From an uncultured Eubacteriales bacterium (GTDB lineage Bacteria; Bacillota; Clostridia; Oscillospirales; Acutalibacteraceae), in assembly GCA_900315605.1 (NCBI GenBank), contig OMZU01000008.1, positions 1 to 43,774 of the forward strand: a DNA stretch of 43,774 nt, read 5' to 3'. This document shows positions 1 through 8,150 of the stretch, piece after piece (position 1 is the first letter of the stretch; each line of letters starts with the position of its first letter). The position numbers and the translations under genes were made by a program. The notes under the pieces were generated by a model that had not been told where the DNA came from, ran no database searches, and worked only from the letters and a program-made list of their open reading frames with translations.

Positions 1-95
1 ACCACACAAGCCTTCGCGCTTGATGCTGCGATCGCTTCGGTGCTTGAAATTTCTGCTGCCGATACGCTCATTGCCGAAATTGCTGTTCCTGCCGA
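1..95. repeat. 95-bp direct repeat, copy A
   Basis: This is identical base for base to 508-602 in the same orientation. It encodes on the minus strand the second half of a signal peptide and the first mature residues. The copy begins at the window edge, so the identity may extend further left. Confidence 0.9.
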
Positions 96-158
96 GATCA
101 CGCATACTGCTGCCATTGCTGTTGCGATTATCCTTGTTGTAAGTCTGTTCTTTTTCAT
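1..158 (-). CDS. Small secreted protein, N-terminal part (runs off window)
   Basis: Only the first 52 or so codons are inside the window; the rest lies to the left. The start ATG at 156-158 follows an AAGGAG ribosome site at about 168-173. A Lys/Arg-rich N-terminus leads into an Ala-rich hydrophobic stretch and an Ala-x-Ala-type cleavage region near SVSAAE, so this is a secreted protein with a Sec signal peptide. Bases 1-95 are identical to 508-602, so the signal-peptide end and first mature residues match the downstream truncated gene at 234-602. The function is unknown. The leader and ribosome site resemble those of the secreted protein at 14031-14636. Confidence 0.7.
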   Translation of the reverse strand, partial: MKKNRLTTRIIATAMAAVCVISAGTAISAMSVSAAEISSTEAIAASSAKACV

Positions 159-233
159 GATTGATTTCTCCTTTTGCTTTGTTATTTTATATTTTTGATT
201 TTGTTTTTTGTTTTAAAATTTAGCGGAATAAAA

Positions 234-602
234 TCAGCCGCGTCTTGTGTTAGTGATGTATTCCTTGCCTGTCTGCTGACCTGTTACATTCAGGTTCTTG
301 TCGGTTGTAAAGCGGATCGGGATGTTGTGCCACTTGCCGTCAATAGTAGCGTATTTCAAAACTGCGTTAGTTGTTCCGGCGTAGCTTCCGGTTGCGCGGA
401 AGGTGTATTTGCTTGTCTTAAAATCATAAGTGCAGGTGATTTTTGCTGCGGTGCTGTCTGCCTTGTAATCCCAGTCGTAGCCGTATGAGGTCTTGCCGTA
501 GGATGTTACCACACAAGCCTTCGCGCTTGATGCTGCGATCGCTTCGGTGCTTGAAATTTCTGCTGCCGATACGCTCATTGCCGAAATTGCTGTTCCTGCC
601 GA
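234..602 (-). pseudogene. 5'-truncated paralogue of the small secreted protein
   Basis: The frame is open to the stop at 234 and encodes about 114 residues after an internal ATG at 578 (MSVSAAEISS...). It shares the end of the signal peptide and the first mature residues with the gene at 1-158, but homology stops abruptly at base 602. Upstream of that there is no hydrophobic segment, ribosome site or in-frame start. The mature part, about 80 residues, has alternating polar/hydrophobic Thr/Tyr-rich character, which suggests a small beta-sandwich. I read it as a gene that lost its 5' end by duplication or recombination. If translated from 578 it would lack a full export signal. No family recognised. 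Confidence 0.55.
508..602. repeat. 95-bp direct repeat, copy B
   Basis: Second copy of the repeat at 1-95. The identity ends sharply between bases 602 and 603, marking the breakpoint that truncates the second paralogue. Bases 603-847 hold no gene I can support; they contain only short unsupported open frames. Confidence 0.9.
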
Positions 603-847
603 AAGAAATGCACCGTTTTGAACTCGCCGTTGATGTAGCTTACCGTTATTTGTTTGGCTTTAAAAGGCGAGAGTTGAGTGCAGCGTCTCGCTGCCTTGAC
701 TGTGACTATAGTATATCAGACCCACTGTTACAAAACCCTGACAAAAAACAGGCAATTTTAAAAAATTTTGAAAAATTTTTAATTTTATAGAAAACTGCGT
801 GATTTCGCTGTTGAACACGGTTATTGTTATCAGAGCAGTTCGGATAA

Positions 848-994
848 GTGGGCGAGAAGGCTTTGGCGGACGTTGACGGCGACGGTCAAATCACAATCGA
901 CGACACAACGGATATCCAGTTCTTCCTGGCTTTCTTTGACCACTACAGCAGCACAGGCGAAAGCTTTGACGGAGCCCAAATACCCGGTTATTAA
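848..994 (+). pseudogene. Decayed dockerin type I fragment
   Basis: The frame reads VGEKALADVDGDGQITIDDT, then TDIQFFLAFF and a tail ending GY before TAA at 992-994. DVDGDGQITIDD is a calcium-binding dockerin loop and the following helix (TTDIQFFLA) is also dockerin-like. Only the second of the two dockerin repeats is present. A stop codon (845-847) lies just upstream and there is no start, so this is the remnant of a lost cellulosome-type protein. The last gene of the window carries an intact dockerin, which supports the reading. Confidence 0.7.
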
Positions 995-1011
995 AGCAAT
1001 TAAAAAAATCA

Positions 1012-1040
1012 TATGCCGCGCGGTTTTTGCTGCGCGGCAT
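1012..1040. terminator. GC-rich hairpin after the dockerin remnant
   Basis: ATGCCGCG and CGCGGCAT form a strong stem around a T-rich loop just downstream of the dockerin stop. There is no clear U-tract, so it may be a degenerate terminator of the lost gene. Confidence 0.45.
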
Positions 1041-1070
1041 TGTTATATTATTTGAAAAATCTGCGTAAAG

Positions 1071-1099
1071 AAAAAGCCGCCCGGTCAAAGGGCGGCTTT
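1071..1099 (-). terminator. Rho-independent terminator of htpG
   Basis: AAAGCCGCCC (1073-1082) pairs perfectly with GGGCGGCTTT (1090-1099). Read on the minus strand the stem is followed by a T-run, about 35 bases after the htpG stop. Confidence 0.85.
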
Positions 1100-1131
1100 G
1101 AGATTTTTGGTATAAAATCAAACTGTGCTTG

Positions 1132-3012
1132 TTATATCAATGAGCAAACAAGGTCTGTGTATTCGGACGGATTGTCCAGCGGAAGTCCTGCAATGAGCAG
1201 AGCCTGACAATAGAGCACCTCGGCGTATTTCTTTGCCTTTTCAATGTCGGTTTGGATCAGCTCTTCCATTGTCTTGACCGCGCTGTGCTGCATGTTGAGT
1301 TCGAGCACGCGCTCTGCCTTCATTCCGGAATCGGGCTGAACGGCGTTGAAATATTTTTCCATTTCAAACGAGATACCGCCCTTTGCGGTCAGGCAAACCG
1401 GGTGAGAAACAAGCTTCTTTGACGCGGTGACATCGCTAACCTTGTCGCCGAGGGTTTCCTTAACAAAGGTGAGGATTGCTGAGTTGTCCTTTTCTTCCTC
1501 TTTGTTTTCTTCGTTGTCGATCCCCAGGTCGTCGTTGGTCGCCGAGCAAAAGCTCTTTTCCTTGTAGGTCATCAGGGTCTGGAGCGTAAACTCGTCGGCT
1601 TCCTCGGTGCAGTAGAGGATCTCGTAGCCCTTTGATTTGAGCAGCTCGGTCTGCGGAAGCGAATCGATCGAAGCAATGCTGTCGCCTGTTGCAAAGTAGA
1701 TGAACTTTTGCTCCTCCTTCATGCGGTCAACATATTCGCTCAGGGTGGTGAGCTTCTTCTCGGTTGAGGAGTAGAACATCAGCAGATCCTGCAAATCGCC
1801 CTTGTGCATACCATAGTCGGAGACAACGCCGTATTTGAGCTGTCTGCCGAACGCGGCAAAGAACTTTTCGTAGTTCTCGCGGTCATTGCTGAGCATTGAG
1901 GTGAGCTCGTTTTTGATCTTCTTTTCAATATTCTGCGCGATCGTCAGCAGGTGTCTGTCGTGCTGGAGCATTTCGCGCGAGATGTTCAGCGAGAGGTCGG
2001 CGGTGTCAACAACGCCCTTTACAAAGCGGAAGTGCTCCGGCACAAGCTCCTCGCAGTTTTCGGTTATCAAAACGCCGCTGGAATAAAGCTGCAAGCCCTT
2101 TTTGTATTCCTTTGTGTAATAGTTATAGGGAGTTGAGCTTGGGATAAACAGCAACGCCTTGTAGGTAACAACGCCCTCTACAGAGGTTGCAATTGTTTTG
2201 AGAGGCTTGTCCATAGTCATGAACTTTTCGCTGTAGAAGCGGTCGTACTCCTCCTGAGTAACGTCCTGCTTTCTTCTCTGCCAGATCGGGACCATGCTGT
2301 TGAGGGTCTCTTCCTCGGTGTAGTCCTCGTATTCGGGCTTGTCGCTGTCTTTGGTTTCTTCCTTGACGCGGCTTTTGGTCATTTCCATGATGATAGGGTA
2401 GCGGATATAGTCGGAATATTTTTTGACAAGGCTCTGGATCCTGTACTGCTCAAGAAACTCGTCGTAGTTTTCGTCGTCGGTGTTGTCCTTCATTTCAAGG
2501 ATGATCTCGGTTCCGATGTCAGCCTTGTCGGACTCGGTAACAGTGTAGCCGTCCGCGCCGCTCGATTCCCAAAGATATGCGGTGTCGGAGCCGTATTTTT
2601 TGGTGTTCACGGTGATTTTCTTCGCAACCATAAAGGCTGAGTAAAAACCTACGCCGAACTGACCGATAATGTCGATATCCTCGGGCTTTTCTGCCATATC
2701 CTGCTTGAATTTGTAGGAGCCGGAGGAGGCGATCGTTCCGAGGTTGTTCTCAAGATCGTCAAGATCCATTCCGATACCGTTGTCGGTTATCGTGAGCGTG
2801 CGGCTTTCCTTGTCGGCGGCTATATGGATCTTGAAGTCGCTTCTGGTCATGCCGAGCTTGTCGTCGGTGAGGGCGATAAAGCAGAGCTTGTCGATCGCGT
2901 CGCTGGCGTTTGAGATGATCTCGCGAAGAAAAATCTCCTTGTGAGTGTAGATCGAGTTGATCATCAAATCAAGCAGACGCTTTGATTCGGATTGAAATTG
3001 CTTTTTTTCCAT
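1132..3012 (-). CDS. htpG: Hsp90-family molecular chaperone HtpG
   Basis: The product is 626 residues, the usual length for bacterial Hsp90, a cytosolic ATP-dependent chaperone dimer. The N-terminal GHKL ATPase pocket is intact: E31 in LREIISNASDAIDKL, N35, D77 in the DNGIGM motif, and the lid/glycine motif GQFGVGFYSAF at 117-127. A charged linker, middle domain with the NISREMLQ segment, and C-terminal dimerisation region follow in the normal order. The ATG is preceded by AAGGAAG at good spacing. The gene appears monocistronic, with its own terminator at 1071-1099. Confidence 0.96.
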   Translation of the reverse strand: MEKKQFQSESKRLLDLMINSIYTHKEIFLREIISNASDAIDKLCFIALTDDKLGMTRSDFKIHIAADKESRTLTITDNGIGMDLDDLENNLGTIASSGSYKFKQDMAEKPEDIDIIGQFGVGFYSAFMVAKKITVNTKKYGSDTAYLWESSGADGYTVTESDKADIGTEIILEMKDNTDDENYDEFLEQYRIQSLVKKYSDYIRYPIIMEMTKSRVKEETKDSDKPEYEDYTEEETLNSMVPIWQRRKQDVTQEEYDRFYSEKFMTMDKPLKTIATSVEGVVTYKALLFIPSSTPYNYYTKEYKKGLQLYSSGVLITENCEELVPEHFRFVKGVVDTADLSLNISREMLQHDRHLLTIAQNIEKKIKNELTSMLSNDRENYEKFFAAFGRQLKYGVVSDYGMHKGDLQDLLMFYSSTEKKLTTLSEYVDRMKEEQKFIYFATGDSIASIDSLPQTELLKSKGYEILYCTEEADEFTLQTLMTYKEKSFCSATNDDLGIDNEENKEEEKDNSAILTFVKETLGDKVSDVTASKKLVSHPVCLTAKGGISFEMEKYFNAVQPDSGMKAERVLELNMQHSAVKTMEELIQTDIEKAKKYAEVLYCQALLIAGLPLDNPSEYTDLVCSLI

Positions 3013-3061
3013 AATAACTTCCTTCTTTGTGTATAAATTCGCCGCGCAGCGGAAGCTTTGG

Positions 3062-3466
3062 TTATTTTCCGGAGTTGGCGGTGGAGAGCTTTGTAAAAAT
3101 AAACGAGGTCGTTTCGTTGTTGTAGGTATAGTTCAGCTTTATGTTTTTGCCGTCGTAATCAAGTCTTTCGGGCGCGCCGCCAAAGTTGACGTCGATCGAG
3201 CTTTCGTTAAGAACAAAGGAGCCCTTTTCGATGACTCCTGCGCGCGTTGCAACACAGGTTCCGTCGCTGTTAAAAACAAAGCCGAACTGATCTTTTTCTA
3301 TCCCCAGCTCGCTGTATTGAACGGTAACGCCGTTGAGATAAGCCGTTGTGGGCACCCATTCGCCCTCGATTTCGGAATTTCTGTTGTTTCCGCAGCCGGA
3401 AAGCGCGATAAAAACAGCGATAATACACATGATCACCGCCGAAATAACAGCCGTTGGTTTTTTCAT
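3062..3466 (-). CDS. Small predicted lipoprotein
   Basis: The 134-residue product begins with a lysine and hydrophobic segment ending in a lipobox LSGC (Cys25), so it should be lipid-anchored on the outer face of the membrane. The mature part of about 110 residues starts with the phrase EGEWVPTTAYLNG and continues as alternating beta-strand sequence. That is the style of small lipocalin-like Firmicute lipoproteins that respond to nothing obvious. GAGG precedes the ATG. It lies 49 bases upstream of htpG on the same strand and could be cotranscribed. The function is unknown. Confidence 0.75.
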   Translation of the reverse strand: MKKPTAVISAVIMCIIAVFIALSGCGNNRNSEIEGEWVPTTAYLNGVTVQYSELGIEKDQFGFVFNSDGTCVATRAGVIEKGSFVLNESSIDVNFGGAPERLDYDGKNIKLNYTYNNETTSFIFTKLSTANSGK

Positions 3467-3581
3467 TATTCTACCATCCTCTTTTTGTTGAATCTATTTT
3501 AACATTTTTTTGAGTATTAGTCAAATTAGTCAAACGCCCTAAAGTTGGAAATGAGGATTTTTGCCGACAGTTTATTTTTGC

Positions 3582-3610
3582 TTGCCAAACGCCGTGAATA
3601 GTGCTATAAT
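3582..3610 (+). promoter_or_regulatory. Sigma-70-type promoter of pckA
   Basis: TTGCCA (3582-3587), a 17-base spacer and TATAAT (3605-3610), about 75 bases before the pckA start. Confidence 0.85.
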
Positions 3611-3629
3611 AAATACGTATATAATCATA

Positions 3630-3658
3630 TCTGCGGTGAAAATCCTTCGCGGCAGATA
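3630..3658 (+). promoter_or_regulatory. Hairpin in the pckA 5' leader
   Basis: ATCTGC and GCAGAT flank a 17-base loop region in the untranslated leader, upstream of the AAAGGAG ribosome site. It could be a stability or regulatory hairpin; no known riboswitch was recognised. Confidence 0.35.
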
Positions 3659-3683
3659 AATTAACATAAAAGGAGTAGATATT

Positions 3684-5381
3684 ATGTCCACAAAAGCTTA
3701 TTATCCCATGAGCGAAATCGGAAAGGGTAAGGTCGGTTTTTCAAAGACCAGAGCTATTATCGAAGCTGCTTTCTACGGCAACAACGTTGTAAAGGTAAAC
3801 ACTCTTAAAGAGGCTTATAACCTCGCTAAGAATTCACCGGGCACTATCGTGACCGATATGCCCGTATACAGAGGCGAAGAATTCGGACTTGACGCAGACG
3901 CAAAGGTTCTTCTTTTTAACGACGGCGCGATCACAGGCCGCTATGCAACAGCACGCCGCATTGCAGGCGAGCCGGGCGTTGACTGCGAGGCATTGGACAA
4001 GGTAGTTATGGACGCTGTTTACAGCGCGCGCTACAAAAAGCTTTATCACGCAACCTGCTTTGCCGGTCTTGATGAGGAATTTATGGTAAAGGTTCACCTT
4101 CTTATTCCTGAGGGTGAGGAAAATATTATGTACAACTGGATGCTCAACTTCCAGTATATGTCCGACGACTATGTAAAGATGTACAAGGCTTCAAAGCCCG
4201 TTGGCGACGGCAACGAGCCCGACATCTACATCTTCTCGGATCCGCAGTGGACTCCTGTTGAGAACCCGGGCGTAAGCTTTGACTGCCTCTCAGACCCGGC
4301 TAAAAAGACCCTCTGCTACTTTAACACAGACACAAACTGCGCCGCTATCCTCGGTATGAGATATTTCGGCGAGCACAAAAAGGGAACTCTGACAATGGTT
4401 TGGGCTATGGCTAACCGCAACGGCTATGCTTCCTGCCACGGTGGTCAGAAGGAATATACCCTTGCAGACGGCAGCAAGTATGTTGCTTCGGTTTACGGAC
4501 TTTCCGGCTCGGGCAAGTCAACTCTTACCCACGCAAAGCACGGCGGCAAGTACGAGATCAAGGTGCTCCACGACGACGCTTTCATCATCAACACCGACAC
4601 CTGCGCTTCTATAGCGATCGAGCCGACATATTTTGACAAGACAGCCGACTATCCCACAGGCTGCCCCGACAACAAGTATCTGCTCACAGTTCAGAACTGC
4701 TCCGCTACTCTTGACGAGGACGGCAAGATCCAGATCGTTACAGAGGATATCAGAAACGGCAACGGCAGAGCCATCAAGTCAAAGCTCTGGTCGCCCAACC
4801 GCGTTGACAAGATCGACGCTCCGGTAAACGCTATCTTCTGGATCATGAAGGATCCCACGATCCCTCCGGTTGTAAAGCTCAAGGGTGCTTCTCTTGCTTC
4901 CGTAATGGGCGCGACCCTGGCAACAAAGAGATCCTCCGCCGAGCGTCTTGCTCCCGGCGTTGACCCCAACAAGCTGGTTGTTGTTCCTTATGCAAACCCG
5001 TTCAGAACCTATCCTCTTGCAAACGACTACGCAAAGTTCAAGAAGCTCGTTGAGGAAAAGAACGTTGACTGTTATATCGTAAACACCGGCGACTTCATGG
5101 GCAAGAAGGTTCAGCCTAAGGACACTCTCGGAATCCTCGAAGCTATTGTTGAGGGCAAGGCAGAGTTCAAGCAGTGGGGTCCGTTCTCCGATATCGAGAT
5201 CATGGAATGGGAAGGCTTTGTTCCCGATATGAACGACGCTGATTATGTTTCTCAGCTCAAGGCAAGAATGAACGACAGAGTAAACGAGATCAAGGCGTTC
5301 AGCGAAGAAAAGGGCGGCTACGACAAGCTTCCCGACGACGCACTCGAAGCGATTCAGAAGGTTGTTGACGAGTTGGGCTGA
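3684..5381 (+). CDS. pckA: Phosphoenolpyruvate carboxykinase (ATP-type)
   Basis: The 565-residue product interconverts oxaloacetate + ATP and PEP + CO2 + ADP. In a fermentative anaerobe it probably runs toward oxaloacetate, en route to succinate or aspartate. The P-loop GLSGSGKS lies at 272-279, followed by the kinase-2-like LHDDAF (D297-D298). The substrate-loop region (TGRYATARRIAGE) is near 84-96. The enzyme is longer than, and diverges from, the E. coli type (GLSGTGKTTL ... IGDDEHGW). This matches a Clostridia branch of the ATP-dependent family. AAAGGAG precedes the ATG, and promoter and terminator flank it closely, so it is a single-gene unit. Strong codon bias suggests high expression. 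Confidence 0.9.
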   Translation: MSTKAYYPMSEIGKGKVGFSKTRAIIEAAFYGNNVVKVNTLKEAYNLAKNSPGTIVTDMPVYRGEEFGLDADAKVLLFNDGAITGRYATARRIAGEPGVDCEALDKVVMDAVYSARYKKLYHATCFAGLDEEFMVKVHLLIPEGEENIMYNWMLNFQYMSDDYVKMYKASKPVGDGNEPDIYIFSDPQWTPVENPGVSFDCLSDPAKKTLCYFNTDTNCAAILGMRYFGEHKKGTLTMVWAMANRNGYASCHGGQKEYTLADGSKYVASVYGLSGSGKSTLTHAKHGGKYEIKVLHDDAFIINTDTCASIAIEPTYFDKTADYPTGCPDNKYLLTVQNCSATLDEDGKIQIVTEDIRNGNGRAIKSKLWSPNRVDKIDAPVNAIFWIMKDPTIPPVVKLKGASLASVMGATLATKRSSAERLAPGVDPNKLVVVPYANPFRTYPLANDYAKFKKLVEEKNVDCYIVNTGDFMGKKVQPKDTLGILEAIVEGKAEFKQWGPFSDIEIMEWEGFVPDMNDADYVSQLKARMNDRVNEIKAFSEEKGGYDKLPDDALEAIQKVVDELG

Positions 5382-5433
5382 TTTTAGGTCAACAGCAGAC
5401 TTGATAAATAAATTTTGATCCAACAATAATTCA

Positions 5434-5467
5434 GCGCACGCCTAAGAAAACAACGGCGTGCGCTTTT
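5434..5467 (+). terminator. Rho-independent terminator of pckA
   Basis: GCGCACGCC (5434-5442) pairs with GGCGTGCGC (5455-5463), followed by TTTT. Confidence 0.85.
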
Positions 5468-5495
5468 GCTTTGGGATTTTTTTGATTTTACAGCG

Positions 5496-5924
5496 TTACA
5501 AAAACGCCTTTAGCTGACCGATATGCTCCTCCTCGGTGTCGAGCATTTTTTTGGCGAGAAGCGTGATATTTGAGTCGCTTCTGTCATATTCGCGCAGGCG
5601 GCGCGACATCTTGTTTACGCCCATGGTGTTGCCCTTTATCATCATTTCGGCGGCGTGAGAGGGCGAGGGATCGCGCTTTAGGTCGCGGTCGGCGGCGATC
5701 CTCGTCATTGTTTTGGTGACGGGATTGATGTGCTTTATCTCCGCGCCCCGGTTGCGAAGCATATTGTTGGCGCAGTGATAAATTTTGCCGTAGCGCACAA
5801 GCTGTTCGCTCAAGAGCGCGTCAACCTGGGTGCTTTTTACGCGCTTTCGCACGCTCTTTACGCCCTGACAGCCCATTTCGGCGTTTTGAAGTATGGAGTT
5901 CAGCATTTCGATATCGTTTATCAT
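5496..5924 (-). CDS. Helical, possibly ferritin-like-fold protein of unknown function
   Basis: This 142-residue, strongly helical protein has no signal peptide or membrane segment. Four predicted amphipathic helices, with a MEQ-like start (DIEMLNSILQNAEMG) and a terminal LDTEEEHIGQLKAFL segment, recall ferritin-like four-helix proteins. The EEEH could bind metal, but the full set of ferritin ligands is not evident. The ATG at 5924 has a GAGGTGA ribosome site. It converges on pckA and is divergent from the esterase. Recognised only as a conserved-looking Clostridia hypothetical; no function is assigned. Confidence 0.6.
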   Translation of the reverse strand: MINDIEMLNSILQNAEMGCQGVKSVRKRVKSTQVDALLSEQLVRYGKIYHCANNMLRNRGAEIKHINPVTKTMTRIAADRDLKRDPSPSHAAEMMIKGNTMGVNKMSRRLREYDRSDSNITLLAKKMLDTEEEHIGQLKAFL

Positions 5925-6048
5925 AAAATCACCTCGGTATTATTGTTGACGGAAAAATTTGCGTTATGCGGTTGAAAGACGGACAATTTTGTGAGATAAT
6001 ACTTTTAGAGCTATTCAAAATACCATTTTGGATTTCGAGGTGTTTAAT

Positions 6049-6846
6049 ATGAAAAAAGCCGAGATCATCACCGCGCTTCTGCCTTATCCCGACAGAGGCG
6101 ACAGAAAAATCCGAATCTATGTCCCGGAGCACAACGAGGGCGAGCTTTTGCCTGTAATTTATATGACCGACGGACAAAACCTCTTTTTTGAGGAAGAAGC
6201 AACATTCGGATGCTGGAAGCTTATTGATTTGGTCGAAGCAGAAATCAAAAGCAGCGGCTCCGGCGCGGTCATTGTCGGGATCGACCACGGCGGAAAATGG
6301 CGCGACAACGAGCTTACACCCGGCTCGATCGGAACGGTTATGCCCACGGATATGCCCTGCTACACCAATGCCGAGGGCGAGATCTTTGACAGCTTTGTTG
6401 TTGATACGGTCATGCCGTATATCGAAAGCAATTTTCCGGTCAGGCGTGACAGAGAGGCGACCGCCTTTTGCGGAAGCTCCTCGGGCGGCTTGCAGTCGTT
6501 CTTTACCGGATTTAGCCACCGCGAACGCTTTTCGTTTTTAGGCGTGTTTTCTCCTGCGTTTTTGCTCTACTCTGCCGAGGATTTGAAAAGCTGGATAAGC
6601 AAAATGATAACCGACGATCAGCCATACCTTTATATCTATACCGGTGCCGAGGGCGATTTGGAGCGGAGGATTTATGAGAGCGTCGAAACGGTTTATGATA
6701 TCCTTACCGAGCTTTGCTATCCTTACGATCTGCTCAACGAGGTCGTTTTGTTTGAAAACGGGCACAACGAAGAAGCCTGGAGAGAGATATTCCCCGACTT
6801 TTTGCACACCTTTCTTTTCAGAGCAAACAAAAAGGCAGACGAATGA
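6049..6846 (+). CDS. Alpha/beta-hydrolase, esterase-D/enterochelin-esterase-like
   Basis: This 265-residue cytosolic esterase is of the putative-esterase (PF00756-like) type. The nucleophile elbow is GSSSG at 142-146 with Ser144, and the C-terminal catalytic histidine is probably H239 in ENGHNEEAW. VIYMTDGQNLF near 36-46 is the usual strand and oxyanion region of this family. The open frame allows a start 21 bases earlier, but GAGGTG at 6037-6042 places the start at ATG 6049. The natural substrate cannot be read from sequence; candidates are acetyl-xylan, siderophore or thioester-type esters. It is convergent with pduL. Confidence 0.8.
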   Translation: MKKAEIITALLPYPDRGDRKIRIYVPEHNEGELLPVIYMTDGQNLFFEEEATFGCWKLIDLVEAEIKSSGSGAVIVGIDHGGKWRDNELTPGSIGTVMPTDMPCYTNAEGEIFDSFVVDTVMPYIESNFPVRRDREATAFCGSSSGGLQSFFTGFSHRERFSFLGVFSPAFLLYSAEDLKSWISKMITDDQPYLYIYTGAEGDLERRIYESVETVYDILTELCYPYDLLNEVVLFENGHNEEAWREIFPDFLHTFLFRANKKADE

Positions 6847-6855
6847 TCGCCTGCC
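6829..6855 (-). terminator. Terminator of pduL overlapping the esterase end
   Basis: On the minus strand a 9-bp stem (GGCAGGCGA with TCGTCTGCC, loop TCAT) is followed by TTTTT. It overlaps the last codons of the convergent esterase gene. Confidence 0.75.
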
Positions 6856-6884
6856 GTAATGAAATAAGAATCGTATCTGTAAAA

Positions 6885-7454
6885 TTATGCGATGATCTCG
6901 CCGTCAACCGTGCCGCCGAGACCTGCTGCGTTCGACTCGTCGGTGTCAATGTGCATAGCCGGAGCGAATTTTGGGCTGACTCTGATCACAACGTCGCCGA
7001 AGATCGTCTCTCTGCCTGTGTTCTCGCCGACCTTGACCGAAACAACCTGCTTGTCCTCAAGACCGTATTCCTCGGCTGACTTGGGATCAAGGTGAATATG
7101 TCTTTTTGCTGCGATAACGCCGCAGTCGATCTCAACCTCGCCGCAGGGACCAACGAGCTTGCAGCCCGGAGTGCCCTCGATATCTCCCGATTCTCTGACA
7201 GGAGCGGTGATGCCGAGCTTGCGCGCGTCGGTCAAAGAGATCTCAACCTGATCCGCAGCTCTTTCGGGACCGAGGATAGACATTGTCATCTCGCCTCTGG
7301 GTCCTACAACAGTAACCTTTTCAAAGCAGGCGAACTGACCCGGCTGAGAAAGATCCTTTTTGTTTGTAAGCTTGGCGTCCGCGCCGAAAAGAGTTGCAAG
7401 GGTCTCCTTGGTTACGTGAACGTGATGTGCAGAGGTTTCTACCATAATTTTCAT
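6885..7454 (-). CDS. pduL: PduL-type phosphate acyltransferase (phosphotransacylase)
   Basis: The 189-residue enzyme transfers acetyl or propionyl groups between CoA and phosphate. Family motifs are clear: SAHHVHV near residue 8 and AKRHIHLDP near 115, both supplying zinc-binding histidines, and a C-terminal MHIDTDE(S)NAAGL. There is no encapsulation peptide at the N-terminus and no microcompartment gene nearby. It probably therefore acts as the general phosphotransacetylase for acetate/ATP formation, replacing Pta as in many Ruminococcaceae. It is transcribed alone from the promoter at 7516-7544 and ends at 6829-6855. The ribosome site is weak (GGTGG). Confidence 0.92.
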   Translation of the reverse strand: MKIMVETSAHHVHVTKETLATLFGADAKLTNKKDLSQPGQFACFEKVTVVGPRGEMTMSILGPERAADQVEISLTDARKLGITAPVRESGDIEGTPGCKLVGPCGEVEIDCGVIAAKRHIHLDPKSAEEYGLEDKQVVSVKVGENTGRETIFGDVVIRVSPKFAPAMHIDTDESNAAGLGGTVDGEIIA

Positions 7455-7515
7455 AGTTAATTACCACCATTCATAATTTTTGAAACAACCGCCGCAGGGC
7501 GGCCACCTAAAGTAT

Positions 7516-7544
7516 ATTTTACTACTAAATCAAGTATATTTCAA
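7516..7544 (-). promoter_or_regulatory. Promoter of pduL
   Basis: On the minus strand: TTGAAA (7539-7544), a 17-base spacer and TAAAAT (7516-7521). About 60 bases of leader precede the pduL ATG. Confidence 0.75.
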
Positions 7545-7571
7545 CCTTATTTTTCAAAATCGAGTGATTTT

Positions 7572-8150
7572 ATGACTTATAACAGCCTTGAAGAACTGAA
7601 AAACGACTGCCTTTCCTGCAAAAAATGCGCACTCTGCGAAACGCGCCGCCATGTTGTTGTGGGAGTGGGAAGCGAGACCGCCGAGGTTATGTTCATCGGC
7701 GAGGGACCCGGCGAAAACGAGGATTTGCAGGGTGAGCCGTTTGTGGGGCTTGCCGGGCAGCTGCTCGACAAAATGCTTTATGCGGTCGATCTTGACCGAA
7801 AAAAGAATATTTATATCGCCAATATCGTAAAATGCCGCCCTCCCTACAACCGCGACCCAAAGCCCGGGGAGCAGGAAATGTGCATTGACTGGCTCAGGGC
7901 GCAGGTAAGGCTTATCAAGCCGAAAATAATAGTTTGTCTCGGACGTATCGCGGCTTGCAGAATAATCCGCGAGGATTTTAAAATCACACGCGAGCACGGA
8001 CAATGGCTCGAAAAGGGCGGAATACTTATGACCGCGATGTTTCACCCTGCCGCGGTGCTTAGAGACCCCGGCAAAAAACCGGCGGCGTTTGAGGACTTTT
8101 TGCGGCTGAGAGAAAAAATAAAGGAGGTTTGCGAGAGGACCTATGAGTAA
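7572..8150 (+). CDS. Family 4 uracil-DNA glycosylase (Fe-S)
   Basis: The 192-residue enzyme removes uracil from DNA in base-excision repair. Cys16, Cys19, Cys88 and Cys104 have the spacing of the 4Fe-4S cluster in type 4 UDGs. The active-site motif is GEGPGENED (43-51) and the catalytic-loop HPAAVLRDP begins at His158. The length is normal for the family. The final codons overlap the next gene by 8 bases, so the two are translationally coupled. The ribosome site (GAGTG) is weak. Confidence 0.92.
   Translation: MTYNSLEELKNDCLSCKKCALCETRRHVVVGVGSETAEVMFIGEGPGENEDLQGEPFVGLAGQLLDKMLYAVDLDRKKNIYIANIVKCRPPYNRDPKPGEQEMCIDWLRAQVRLIKPKIIVCLGRIAACRIIREDFKITREHGQWLEKGGILMTAMFHPAAVLRDPGKKPAAFEDFLRLREKIKEVCERTYE

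Noticed and set aside
603-790. Possible extension of the truncated secreted gene, codon-like reading on the minus strand
   Set aside because: No hydrophobic signal, ribosome site or in-frame start; the sequence after the breakpoint does not match the first copy.
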